From NCBI GenBank assembly GCA_963989385.1, contig OZ022503.1, positions 92,204,638-92,268,637 of the forward strand: 64,000 bases of DNA. Direction: 5' to 3'. Positions 11,271-20,934 of the stretch are shown in pieces (within the stretch, counting starts at the first letter, position 1; every line of letters begins with the position of its first letter). Under the pieces are notes generated by a model. The model was not told the DNA's origin. It did no database searches and worked only from the letters and a program-made list of their open reading frames with translations. Position numbers and translations under genes: made by a program. The stretch comes from Ctena decussata. Lineage: Eukaryota > Mollusca > Bivalvia > Lucinida > Lucinidae.

Positions 11271-12275
11271 CTTGTTACGAAATGGATCTAATCGTCCACT
11301 ATGTCGTCGAGATTATTTTAATCCTTTCAATCAGTAAGGCTACAGTTTCTAGGGTAACTGTGGTAATAAAACATTTACGGAAATTGTGGCTACGTTATGC
11401 ATGGGTTGTTTGTGAATACCTCTCGTGGACAGCGTATTGCATGATTTTAATGTGAGACGCATAGTATTTATACGCCTATCTTTTAATGAAAAGTTAGACG
11501 TGGCTGTTTAATTCTTATACTGAAGATGTTATATTGTTGTGTGCCCAGATTCTGTGTTAAGACCTAGAAGGGCACATCAAGTCCGGCAGTCAGTTGTTAG
11601 GGCTTAGAGCCACGTCTCACCTGGAGATGCGATATGTCTCCAGGTTAATACCAACCCGGGTAGAGGCAGTTACAACGCCGTTTGTGCATGGTTCCTAAGC
11701 AGAGGCGGGAAGCACAAAATGTAGGCGGAAGTGGTAAGCACAGTTTTGCCAGATTCTGTGATAAGATCTGAAGGTCACATCAAGTGTGGGACAGTGTTCG
11801 TCCACTAAGGTGTGTTAATATATATATACTGGTCCCTGGTACGATCCAGGGAGCGACCAGTATATAATCGTGCACGTGTTAATAAGAGTTGGTGTTCCTC
11901 ATGATATATGGACTGGCCCATGACATGATCCAGGGAACGACGAATTGAAGTCTACCAACATAAGGCCTTGTTTTTTTGTATGAGCTCAAACTAACGTTTT
12001 CTGTCCTTTGTGTTTTCCTTTAGTTCATGGCGCTGAGCCGAGTACGGTGTTGACGTCAGACGGTAATCTATTTGCGTATTGTACGCAAATCGATTACAGA
12101 TTTGAAACAAACACCTTACTTGGGCCAGCGACATGAACTGATATGTGTTGTATATTATTGTAATTGTGACAGTTGTAAATTGTATTGTTGTATATAGAAT
12201 TTACATTATATATAAACTTAAAAAATTCTAACGTTGTTAGAGTTTCCTTGTTAGTGTAATACACTGGTAGATAAC
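11271..12275 (-). repeat. left ~1.0-kb inverted arm (probable LTR of the outer retroelement)
   Basis: The reverse complement of 31396-32399 almost base for base; I see only a few differences (for example near 11750 and 11830). Outer end CTTGTTACG, inner end GATAAC. Read on the minus strand it follows the 3' end of the outer pol and a purine-rich PPT-like GGCGGAGGG (12293-12301) with TG next to it, so it could be the 3' LTR of that element, starting near 12292. A normal LTR pair would be direct repeats, whereas the partner is inverted. The arm contains several stem-loops, and the translated 12094-12396 ORF is only a shadow of this repeat. Confidence 0.8.
12063..12098. other. stem-loop in left arm
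   Basis: GTAATCtATTTGCGTA, loop TTG, then TACGCAAATcGATTAC: a 16-bp stem with one mismatch. Its counterpart is at about 31574-31609. Other inverted repeats in the arm surround 11624-11645 (CTGGAGA...TCTCCAG) and 11828-11865 (ACTGGTCCCTGG...CCAGGGAGCGACCAGT). Confidence 0.7.
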
Positions 12276-12292
12276 CCTTTAACCGGAAGTCA

Positions 12293-12301
12293 CCCTCCGC
12301 C
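12293..12301 (-). other. candidate polypurine tract of the outer element
   Basis: The minus strand reads GGCGGAGGG and is followed at once by TGACTTCC, about 200 bp downstream of the pol stop. A purine tract directly ahead of TG is what primes plus-strand synthesis at a 3' LTR. The fit is good, but the LTR start cannot be confirmed without a direct-repeat partner. Confidence 0.4.
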
Positions 12302-12502
12302 GTCCTGGCGACGCATAAGGCTCTACACCCGTGTCGACCGAGTGTAAAACCTTCTGCGTAACATGGTTTCCCCTTAGGGAGAAAAAAACATAACAATGTT
12401 TCTTTTCTGAAATAGTACGAAATGCGATCGAATCGTAGGCTATGTCAAAACTGGAAAACTAGCTATATACACAACAACGGTGCGATGCATAACGTGGCCA
12501 AA

Positions 12503-15500
12503 CTATCTACTAAGGTAGTCCGCCCCCAAATTATCTTGGCCGCGGATAGCAACGATCCTGAATCTGTACGGCTGTAATTTCATGGCCCAACGCATGATTC
12601 GGGGATTGAGCACCTTAGCTGTCTGCATATAAGACAAAGGTTTGTGGTCAGTTTCAAGTAGGAACTCCGCCCCATACAGGTACTTACGAAATTTCTCAAC
12701 ACCCCAGATAATACCCAAACATTCCTTCTCAATTACAGAGTAGTTCTTTTCCCGAGGTAACAATTTCTTGCTAGCATAAGCAATCGGCAAACGACCTTCA
12801 CCTTCGAACTCCTGAAGCAAAATAGCTCCAAGACCAACGTCTGAAGCGTCTGTTCGAAGTACAAACGGGTTACCTTCTTGAAAAACAGGTAAGCGAAGAA
12901 TAGGACTAGACGTGAGCCTACTCTTCAGGGTTTGAAATGCCCTTTCATGCTGATCTTGCCAATCTTTGATAGAATTAGGTCTATCCCGTTTAGTTAAATC
13001 AGTCAGAGGAGAAGCTATGGATGAGAAATTTGGGATGAAACGACGGTAAAACCCAGCTAATCCCAGAAAAGATTTAATTTGTCTTTTCGTACATGGACGA
13101 GGAGCATCTCTGATAGCCTGTATCTTGTCCTCTTGCGGTCGTACCGTCTGTCCGACGATATTGTGACCAAGGCACTCGATACTGCCATATCCGATCATGC
13201 ATTTAGATGGTTTTGCCGTCAATTTGGCCGACCTGAGCCGATCTAACACTTGACGTAATGACGTCACATGATCCTTCCATGTTTCAGTGAATATCCACAT
13301 GTCATCAACAAAGCTGTCAACATTTGGGAGATTGGACAATATGATTCTCATTAACCTACAAAATGAGGCTCCCGAATTGACCAAACCGAAGGGCATAGTT
13401 TTAAACTGGAATAAACCCTTTGGCGTTTCAAATGCCGTCAAAGGTTTAGACCTTTCAGTAAGACTGACTTGCCAATAACCCTTACTCAGGTCCATCTTTG
13501 TAAAGAATTTATGTCCCGACATTTTATTGATAACCTCCTCCATATTTGGCATAGGTTCTGCATCGAATTCCGTCACTTTGTTAAGCTTCCGGAAGTCGAT
13601 ACAGAATCTAACTGATCCGTCTTTCTTCGGAACTAGGACAACAGGAGATGAATACGGTGAAATCGACGGCTCGATTACCCCTAAATCTAACATATCCTGT
13701 ATCTCCGTCTCCATGACGTTATGCGTCTTATACGGGATAGAATAACCTTTCGTCCGTATGGGTTCTGACGTGAGTAGTTTGATATCGTGCTGTATCTGAT
13801 CAGTTCGACCGGGTAAACTTGATAGTACATCCGGGTACTGTTTAATCAACGCTTGAACCTCCATACGTTGTTCTGACGTTAACGTATCTGAAATACTGAC
13901 GTCATTATAAGTTTCCGGCTCTTTAGCTGTCGGAAAAGCACAATCATCAAGAGAAAATTCATCACTACCATCGTCATCAACCGACTCTGTAGTCTCAGTA
14001 GACAATAAACAATGTGACGGCACACTACGACGTTCGACATATTGTTTCAGCATATTAGCATGATATGTACTCACGACACCATTGACGTCGATTTTATAGT
14101 CCATTCTATTCACCACCTCTACTACTTCATATGGACCCTTCCACTGCAATAACAGTTTATTACTGTCAGTTGGCAGTAATAACAGTACTTTATCTCCCAC
14201 GTTAAATTTACGCGACCTAGCGCGTTTGTCATAATAAGCCTTTTGCTTTACTTGTACTTTCCGTAAATTATCATGTGCTAACTTACACGTCTGCTCTAAC
14301 CGTTCTCTCAACTCAATTACGTACTGGTACGTAGACAGAACCTGCTCATCCTGTACCTCTTCAGACCATAATTCACGTAATATTGCCATAGGGCCCTTAA
14401 CGTTACGTCCGTATAACAATTCGAACGGAGAAAACCCTAATGACTCTTGCGGAACCTCCCTTATTGCAAACAGTAGTGCTGGGAGATATTTATCCCAGTC
14501 CTTTGGACGTTCTGCGCACATCCTACGTAGCATTTGCTTCAACGTCGCGTGAAAACGCTCTACGAGACCGTTGCAGATAGGATGATACGGCGTCGTGGTT
14601 AACTGCTGGAGTGATATCAGCCTGCTTACTTCTTTCATAACTTCAGCAGTAAACTGACTTCCGCAATCTGCTAACATTTCATCAGGTATGCCAACTCTAC
14701 TAAACATCTCAACTAACGCTTCGGCTACGCGTTCCGTTTCAATGCCGGGTAACGCTACCGCCTCGGGATATCTCGTCGCATAGTCTATCATTGTTAAAAT
14801 ATAGCGGGATTTCCTGTCAGAACGAGGTTCTATCGGTCCAACTATATCAACAGCGACTCGTTTAAATGGTGTGTCAATCTGTGGCAACTTTCCTAAAGGT
14901 ACCTTAGTGACACGACCTTTTTGAATAGTCCTTTGACATATGTCACAAGATTTACAAAACCTTGCCACATCACCACAAATTCCAGGCCAAAAGAACTCAG
15001 TTAACACTCTATCCATAGTTTTCTTTATGCCCAAATGACCTGACATCAAGGTTTCGTGCGCCAATCTTAACACCTTTTCACGAAAACCTTCAGGGATAAT
15101 AAGTTGCAAAGTGACCTTGTTTCCCTTAGTAAACTGCCTATACAATAAATCTTTCTTTCGAATAAACTTAGTTTCACCACGGTTCAATCCACGACTAATA
15201 GTCACATTCCCAGATTCCACTCTTTGCCTTATGCCATTCAATTTAGGGTCAACAACTTGGGCCTGCTTCAATGCCTCCTTATCACTAGCAATAATTTGAT
15301 CAGGAACTTTAAGTTTCCTATAGACCTCTTCACCTTGCTTAGCCTGTGACCTAGTCACTGCCGCCATTGCAAAATGGGACATATCGGGAAGTTTTGACCC
15401 GTCAATATTTCCAATAACCAGGTCATACAATGTATCTTCCATGCACAATGCCTCAGTTTTTCCTGTGAAAAATGGACAATCTATGTCAACCATTGCTAAG

Positions 15501-15901
15501 GGATACCTTTGGGTAGATTCATCAATCAAAGTTACATCAGATTCTCTACCAAGTAACTGATCATTAGAAACCAAGTTTCTACGAACGACACACCCAGTAC
15601 AACCTGTGTCCCTTAAAACTACAACAGTCTTACCATTAACCGTACCCTGCGCTGTTGGTAATCGCGACCTTAAAAAGTAACAGACACCTTCCCTATCCAC
15701 GTTATCATTGATTAGTGGACTTTCTTCCTTACTCTTATAGAGACCTTCAATTTCATGAGACCTATTCATTGTAGTTTTACAAAAACTCATTTGATGTCCG
15801 CCACCCCGACCACGTCCGCGGGAATAACCCCGACCACGGCCACGATCTGAACTACTACCCTTCGTCTGTACAGTATCGCTCTTACTCTGTGATCTTTGTG
15901 T
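12503..15901 (-). CDS. pol: outer retroelement pol: protease-integrase-RT-RNase H (Gmr1-like order)
   Basis: A long open frame. Counting from the Met at 15790 (1095 aa): aspartic protease active site D-T-G at 61-63; integrase zinc finger H245, H252, C282, C285; integrase catalytic D315, D375, E411 (35 residues between the last two); GPY near 552-554; then RT with YSSPVVLVPKKDGS (713-726), first catalytic Asp in TKMDLSKGYWQV (D767), FVDD at 827-830; and RNase H with TDAS at 980-983, ending GADYLSR at the stop. Standard Ty3/gypsy pol has integrase last. Integrase before RT, with RNase H terminal, is the Gmr1-like arrangement. All catalytic residues I can check are present. The frame runs upstream without a stop from 15901 through an RGRGRG-rich stretch, directly after the gag TAG, so translation by stop readthrough is possible. 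The minus-strand copy is nearly intact, but its gag is split by the nested element. Confidence 0.93.
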   Translation of the reverse strand, partial: TQRSQSKSDTVQTKGSSSDRGRGRGYSRGRGRGGGHQMSFCKTTMNRSHEIEGLYKSKEESPLINDNVDREGVCYFLRSRLPTAQGTVNGKTVVVLRDTGCTGCVVRRNLVSNDQLLGRESDVTLIDESTQRYPLAMVDIDCPFFTGKTEALCMEDTLYDLVIGNIDGSKLPDMSHFAMAAVTRSQAKQGEEVYRKLKVPDQIIASDKEALKQAQVVDPKLNGIRQRVESGNVTISRGLNRGETKFIRKKDLLYRQFTKGNKVTLQLIIPEGFREKVLRLAHETLMSGHLGIKKTMDRVLTEFFWPGICGDVARFCKSCDICQRTIQKGRVTKVPLGKLPQIDTPFKRVAVDIVGPIEPRSDRKSRYILTMIDYATRYPEAVALPGIETERVAEALVEMFSRVGIPDEMLADCGSQFTAEVMKEVSRLISLQQLTTTPYHPICNGLVERFHATLKQMLRRMCAERPKDWDKYLPALLFAIREVPQESLGFSPFELLYGRNVKGPMAILRELWSEEVQDEQVLSTYQYVIELRERLEQTCKLAHDNLRKVQVKQKAYYDKRARSRKFNVGDKVLLLLPTDSNKLLLQWKGPYEVVEVVNRMDYKIDVNGVVSTYHANMLKQYVERRSVPSHCLLSTETTESVDDDGSDEFSLDDCAFPTAKEPETYNDVSISDTLTSEQRMEVQALIKQYPDVLSSLPGRTDQIQHDIKLLTSEPIRTKGYSIPYKTHNVMETEIQDMLDLGVIEPSISPYSSPVVLVPKKDGSVRFCIDFRKLNKVTEFDAEPMPNMEEVINKMSGHKFFTKMDLSKGYWQVSLTERSKPLTAFETPKGLFQFKTMPFGLVNSGASFCRLMRIILSNLPNVDSFVDDMWIFTETWKDHVTSLRQVLDRLRSAKLTAKPSKCMIGYGSIECLGHNIVGQTVRPQEDKIQAIRDAPRPCTKRQIKSFLGLAGFYRRFIPNFSSIASPLTDLTKRDRPNSIKDWQDQHERAFQTLKSRLTSSPILRLPVFQEGNPFVLRTDASDVGLGAILLQEFEGEGRLPIAYASKKLLPREKNYSVIEKECLGIIWGVEKFRKYLYGAEFLLETDHKPLSYMQTAKVLNPRIMRWAMKLQPYRFRIVAIRGQDNLGADYLSR

Positions 15902-16212
15902 CTAATCTTTCGGTGCATAACTACTCCCCTTACTTCCACTATACCCGCTTGCACTTGCACCTACCTCCGCACTATATGCTTGCTTCCTATCGGGATTCTT
16001 AAAACATTTATATGTTAAATGTCCCTTACCACAAATACTACATTTTATCTCTGGCTTCGCACTCGGCTTATTATCAGATCTACTCTGAGTTACGCCCTTA
16101 CTATCACGCTGCCCCTTATTAACACAAGCGTAGACACCGCCACGTGCTTCTGCAAATAAATCTGCTTCCCTAGCCATCTCACCTAGATTCGTGAATGTTT
16201 TCGGTTTCAAAT
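15902..16212 (-). pseudogene. gag: outer retroelement gag, 3' part (capsid end and zinc knuckle)
   Basis: The C-terminal third of gag. It opens in frame at the nested insertion with KPKTFTNLGEMAREADLFAE, the tail of a SCAN-like capsid region, and then has the knuckle CSICGKGHLTYKC. That knuckle is C-X2-C-X3-H-X4-C, one residue short of the canonical retroviral spacing. It ends APKD then TAG (15904-15902), in the same frame as pol. The 5' part lies on the far side of the inner element at 29551-30505. Joining the two across the insertion, keeping one AAAT, leaves the frame open. Confidence 0.88.
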
Positions 16213-16916
16213 TGTCACAGGGTAAAATAAGGCTTTCATTGAAGCCCTTATTTAAGCTACCTTTCTCTATATGGTCTTCCCTATAGCCTTGTTCCCGACC
16301 CGGTTCTCCGCCTCCTCATATACTAGATGTTGGGTGTGTCTGTAGTGGGTGTAGGGATGTCCAGTGTGAATTATGTATTCACCTGTGTTAAGCGCTGATG
16401 CGTTCAGTCATCTACTCGTCATCATACAAAACACACCTTGTATATGTCTCTATTAAATATATTTTGCAATATATTTGCAGGTATGTAGCTCATTTACTTC
16501 ATTCATTGGCATTAATTAGCATATTCTTAGGATTCATGAAGTGCGTTCAGTTTCATGGTATTTAAGTAAGTTTTTTTCTATATTTCTATGGAAAAGCTCT
16601 CTTTTCCTTCTGTTTGGTGGTGACGTCAGCAAGGTGGAAAACGCATGTCATTGTCTGAAACTAAGGTTCTACCATCCATCCATATTTATGCATTGTTCAT
16701 AAAGTCTTTTACGTCCATGTATGCTTTGTGTGACTTGTTTGTATTCTATGTATTTGTATTTTTCAGGAGCAGTCATCTACTCGTCATCATACAAAACACA
16801 CCTTGTATATGTCTCTATTAAATATATTTTGCAATATATTTGCAGGCTTGGTTTTGGTAATTAAAGAACCCTCGGGTCGGCTCAGAATATTCAAATTCAG
16901 CCCATACCCCGCGATA
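16213..16916 (+). repeat. 5' LTR of inner Ty3/gypsy element
   Basis: Begins TGTCACAGGG and ends CCCCGCGATA. It matches 28842-29546 throughout, the only difference I see being one T (TTCATTCATTGGC here, TTCATTCATTTGGC there). It contains a 77-bp direct duplication at 16405-16481 and 16770-16846, both ending TTTGCAGG. It should carry the promoter and polyadenylation site, but no TATA position can be fixed with confidence. Confidence 0.93.
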
Positions 16917-16919
16917 AAT

Positions 16920-16933
16920 TGGTGGCCAGCGTG
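16920..16933 (+). other. primer-binding-site candidate
   Basis: TGGTGGCCAGCGTG begins three bases after the LTR end, the usual place for a site complementary to a tRNA 3' end (which must start TGG). I cannot name the tRNA. Confidence 0.55.
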
Positions 16934-18088
16934 AAATTGCCAACGTTGCACGCACGTGACAACGAGATGCCATAGCCATTACTGGGACATTCCCTTCATC
17001 TACTGCGCATGATCCGGATATTCACGTTTGGTGACGTCATACTCAGTTCCGGAACTCTGTTTGTTTACATCTGAAAACGTGTTTCTTCATTCAAAGTGGG
17101 CCCACGCTTAATTCGTTGACATCGACTGTGATCACAATGGAGTGACCCTACCGATTCAGCAACGGACTTCGAAACTGTGTTCATCAGCCTCTTAGTGACT
17201 TGACAAGATCGTGTACCTCGGTCTTGAACTGTACATATAACTTTAACTTTGTGATCATGTGACACATTGTGATTCGTTTAAGGATGGATGGAACATTCTT
17301 GTTACGGTAGGAACCTTTTATATTTCCACCTTGCTTAAACATAGGCATTACTTTTCAAAGGTATTACTTGACATAAGACTTTCACATTGCAAGACGGTAC
17401 CTGAAGTAAACATGCGTCTCGATGAGGTATAACGTGTGTGGTTTCTCTGCCTAGATCCATAAAATTAAGCGAACAAAAGCCGTCTGATCCGGGTCCGCAT
17501 GCAGAGATAGACACAGGTGCACCATGACACATCCACTCGACTGTTTACTTTTGAGCGTTCCGCCGTATTGAATATAGTACGCATCTGTAATTACTGTTCA
17601 TCGCCAATCATCTTTTTCTCATCATATCATCTATCAGATTTTAATCATACATCACCCCTCAGCAGGCTGTAAGAATGAAAGTATGATGGCATAGTGACAG
17701 TTAATTTCTCTTGGTCGATCACTGGGTTAGTCCACTTCTGTCAACCCTGCTCTCCTGTCCAGGTCTCCGCCAAATCCGATAGCCTTTTTCCGTGACCAAT
17801 ATCCTATCATCCAATAAGCCAACCCCGCCCTGACAGCAAAGTCTCAATTCAACATCTTAAATTGACTTCCCTGTAAAACTGCTAATCCTCAAATACAAAA
17901 GAATTTGCTTCCCAAACGCCAAATTCTGAAACTGTTCTTGAAAAAGTACCATGTGCTCCATATGTCACCTCACGCCGTAAGGTAAATTTCCCGCGCTTTG
18001 ATCGTTCCGCGTGCATACACACAATTACATTAGATTAGCGACAGTGTAAAGCTTATATACCTGATAAATTCCTCTCTGTCAGCTAACG

Positions 18089-18172
18089 GGGCCATAGTGT
18101 AATGGAACAGAGGCAAGCCTTGTAAACTATAAGTTTTTGTCTCGCGGTGGTTCGAATACCGGCCAGTGCATT
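18089..18172 (+). ncRNA. tRNA-like sequence in leader, probably a pseudogene
   Basis: GGGGCCATAGTGTAATGGAA resembles a tRNA 5' half with A box. A middle with TTGTAAA could be an anticodon loop. The B box is GGTTCGAATACC, one base too long. A T-run follows at about 18178, as at a Pol III terminator. The acceptor ends do not pair well, so it is a tRNA relic or SINE head and not a sound gene. Confidence 0.4.
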
Positions 18173-18974
18173 GAATTTTTTTTTTCTCTTTTCCTCAAAT
18201 CTCTGAGCTACTACATCATATATAGTAAGACACAATCACTTTAATTAAACTGAATTAAAGTGTATTGTGAATTACTACTACAAATGTAATAGAATACATT
18301 GTATTCATTTATTACTTCAGCTTCAGCTTGAAAACAACTGTTTTCAGGATTTATCACAGTAGCTCATACATATTTTTTTTTTCTCTCTCTCTCTTTTCAA
18401 CAATACAGAATGCGTTTGAAAATTGATTATCCTGGAATACTGTAAAATTTTCAGGAAATTATATTTTCAAGTGGAAGGCATCGCGACATTTTCATCGCTT
18501 TTGTTCTAGAAAGCTCAGCTGATCTGCAAAAAGCTCTTCCCCCAAAATGTATCATTCCCTTGGTACCACATGGTAAGTGCTCATTATAGTGGCACGAAAT
18601 AAATTCAGTTTACAGCAGAATCTTCTATTCTGTTTCTGAATTTGCCACAGGTGACCCATTAAAACAGTGACTGACAAATAATTCAATTAGTCACAGAAAA
18701 ATATTTTTGCGATAAGCGAATATTTAAATTTCTGTGTATGAATTAGTCGTCACGACTCCCTAAAATAAGCTGACACATGTGAACCATGGAAATTAATTTC
18801 TGTGTATTGGTCAGTTAATGAAACCTAAATATACTTCGCGAAAAAAAAAGAAGGATACTGAGAAAATAAAAGAACTGACACATGTGAACCATGGAAATTT
18901 ATTTCTGTGTATTGTTCAGTTAACCAAAAAAACTAAACATATTTTGCGAAAAAAAATCCACAAAAAAAAGTTAT

Positions 18975-19310
18975 CCGGGATATACTGCTAAAAATTACAA
19001 AGGGATCAGATACGAGATACATATCCGAAGTAAACTACTTAAAATAACCGAGGTATAAAAATACTATATTTCTATCCGAAGTATACTGCTAGAAATTATA
19101 AAGGTGGAAAACGGTACAATCAAATCTGATGTATACTGTTAAAAATTAATAAGGTACAACATACTAAACATACCTGAAGTACACTGTTAAAAATAAGTAA
19201 GGTATAAAATACTGAATAAAGACCTGAAGTATACACCTTAAAATTACTAAGGTACACCAATATTTTATAAACACCGGAGGTATACTTCTAAAAATTAATA
19301 AGGATAAAAC
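18975..19310 (+). repeat. ~60-bp imperfect tandem repeat array
   Basis: About six units, each with a form of CCGAAGTATACTGCTAAAAATTA followed by AAGGTA and an A-rich stretch. It lies inside the leader of the inner element. Confidence 0.7.
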
Positions 19311-20934
19311 CACTGCTCACGCACACAATAAAATAAAATAAATAAATAAATAAAAACGCAGAGAAATAAATAGACATGGTTAGTGGAAATTAGAAAAAAA
19401 CACTTGAAAACAGGGATATTTGCAGTTAGTCCTACATTGCCAAGCTGTAAAAAAAAAAGAAAACAGTGAATCATACTCAGGGCTACGCGAAGTTTTGAAG
19501 CACATGGAAAGGTGAGTCAGTTGATAATTTTTGTCGCGGAATTTGATTTCTGAAGTCGGGGTTGACAACTGAATGAAAATACGTTCGGTTAATTAGAATA
19601 TCACAGGAATAGAACTACAAATACATTGACAATTTCTGTGAAGTGATCAACTGTTGATGGTTTTTGCTTTATGGTTGGTGGTTGAGAGACTTGCCTGACA
19701 TTTAGTCTATAAGAGAATCGTAATAAAAAAAAGATAAGGACAAATAAGTTATATCAAAACTCTTAGGTGGTTGACATTCAGTTTGTATATGTGAAATTCA
19801 GATGGTTATCAAAAGTTGTTGGTCGATGGTTGAGTGATTGCTAGTGGTTGATTATTTACCTAAAGCTCTTGTTAGTAGAAACTGATCATCAGAATTTCAT
19901 AAGTTGATTACAGTTGGCCTGTATATTGAAGGTTGATAAGCTAGACCCGTGTCTTTTTGTAGTTGATGGTTGATGGTTGATTGTTGATTGAATTTCAACT
20001 TGAAGTTGATAGTGCTTGAATCAACAGGAGTTAGATATAGTGAACCGGTGCTACTTAGTTAAAGTGAGTTTATTTGTAGTTGATAGTTGAGGTTGACATT
20101 AATCTAGTGAGTGATAGTTAGCTTACTTGTAAATAGTAGTTAGTTGATAGTTGATTAATGATCTGACAGCTGATAAGTGTTAACTGAATAAGTAGTTAGC
20201 TGTTATTGATATACAAGTTTTGCAGTGCAGTGTTGATAATTGAAAGCCGATTTGTTGAGGCACGTGGTTGATACTTGAATATATTCTAAAGGGTGATAAT
20301 CAGCTAGATTCCAGCTTAGGTAAATAGTTCATTCATGGTTAATTGTGGTCGAAAGAATCATTAGAAGAGGATGTTAAGTTTGAAACTCTAACATTGGCAG
20401 AGGTTGATAAGTTTAGAATTGGTCATTTGCAGATGTTGATAAGCTGGGTGGATATTATCAAAGGTTGATAACTGTGGTTGACTTTAGCAGAGGTTGATAT
20501 GTTGTGCGAAATGCCACTTGAAAATTACATTCTGTGCCACTTTTGACTGGAAAGAGGTTACAATTTCTGTCATTAGTGAATATTAAGACAGACATTCATA
20601 GACACCAGTTAATTTTCTGGCATTAAAAAAATATCATTGATAGACTGAAGGACAACTAATGATCATCAACTCCTTTGGACTTAACACGGACAGTAGTTAG
20701 CAGCTCTACTAACAAAAAGCTGAGTGACAACACATACACAGAGAAGTAAAAGTCAGTTTTAAGTTCTGGAAACAGAAAAAAAAACTGATCGCATCCCAGT
20801 TAGTAGTTCTGGCTGCATAAAAAACTAGGTCATTGACCATTAATTGGAAACAAAGCAAAAGCTGAAGAAATTGATATCTTCAGATAAGATATTACCTAAA
20901 AGATTAATATAAAGCTATAAGGGAGAAGAAGAAC

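Larger units (their letters stand above)
16934..20934 (+). other. 4-kb untranslated leader of the inner element
   Basis: No convincing ORF lies between the PBS and the gag ATG. The leader contains a tRNA-like patch (18089-18172), two ~80-bp copies around GACACATGTGAACCATGGAAAT (18772-18850 and 18870-18952), an array of ~60-bp imperfect units with GAAGTATACTG.TAAAAATTA (18975-19310), and a long region rich in GGTTGATAAG-type motifs (19600-20500). Gypsy leaders are usually a few hundred bases, so this one is unusually long. Confidence 0.7.

Noticed and set aside
12094..12396. 100-aa minus-strand ORF, similar to the 31371-31577 ORF
   Set aside because: The similarity comes from the inverted ~1-kb arms, not from a conserved protein; the ORF is interrupted differently in the two arms.
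18089..18172. Functional tRNA gene in the leader
   Set aside because: The acceptor ends do not pair and the B box has an extra base.
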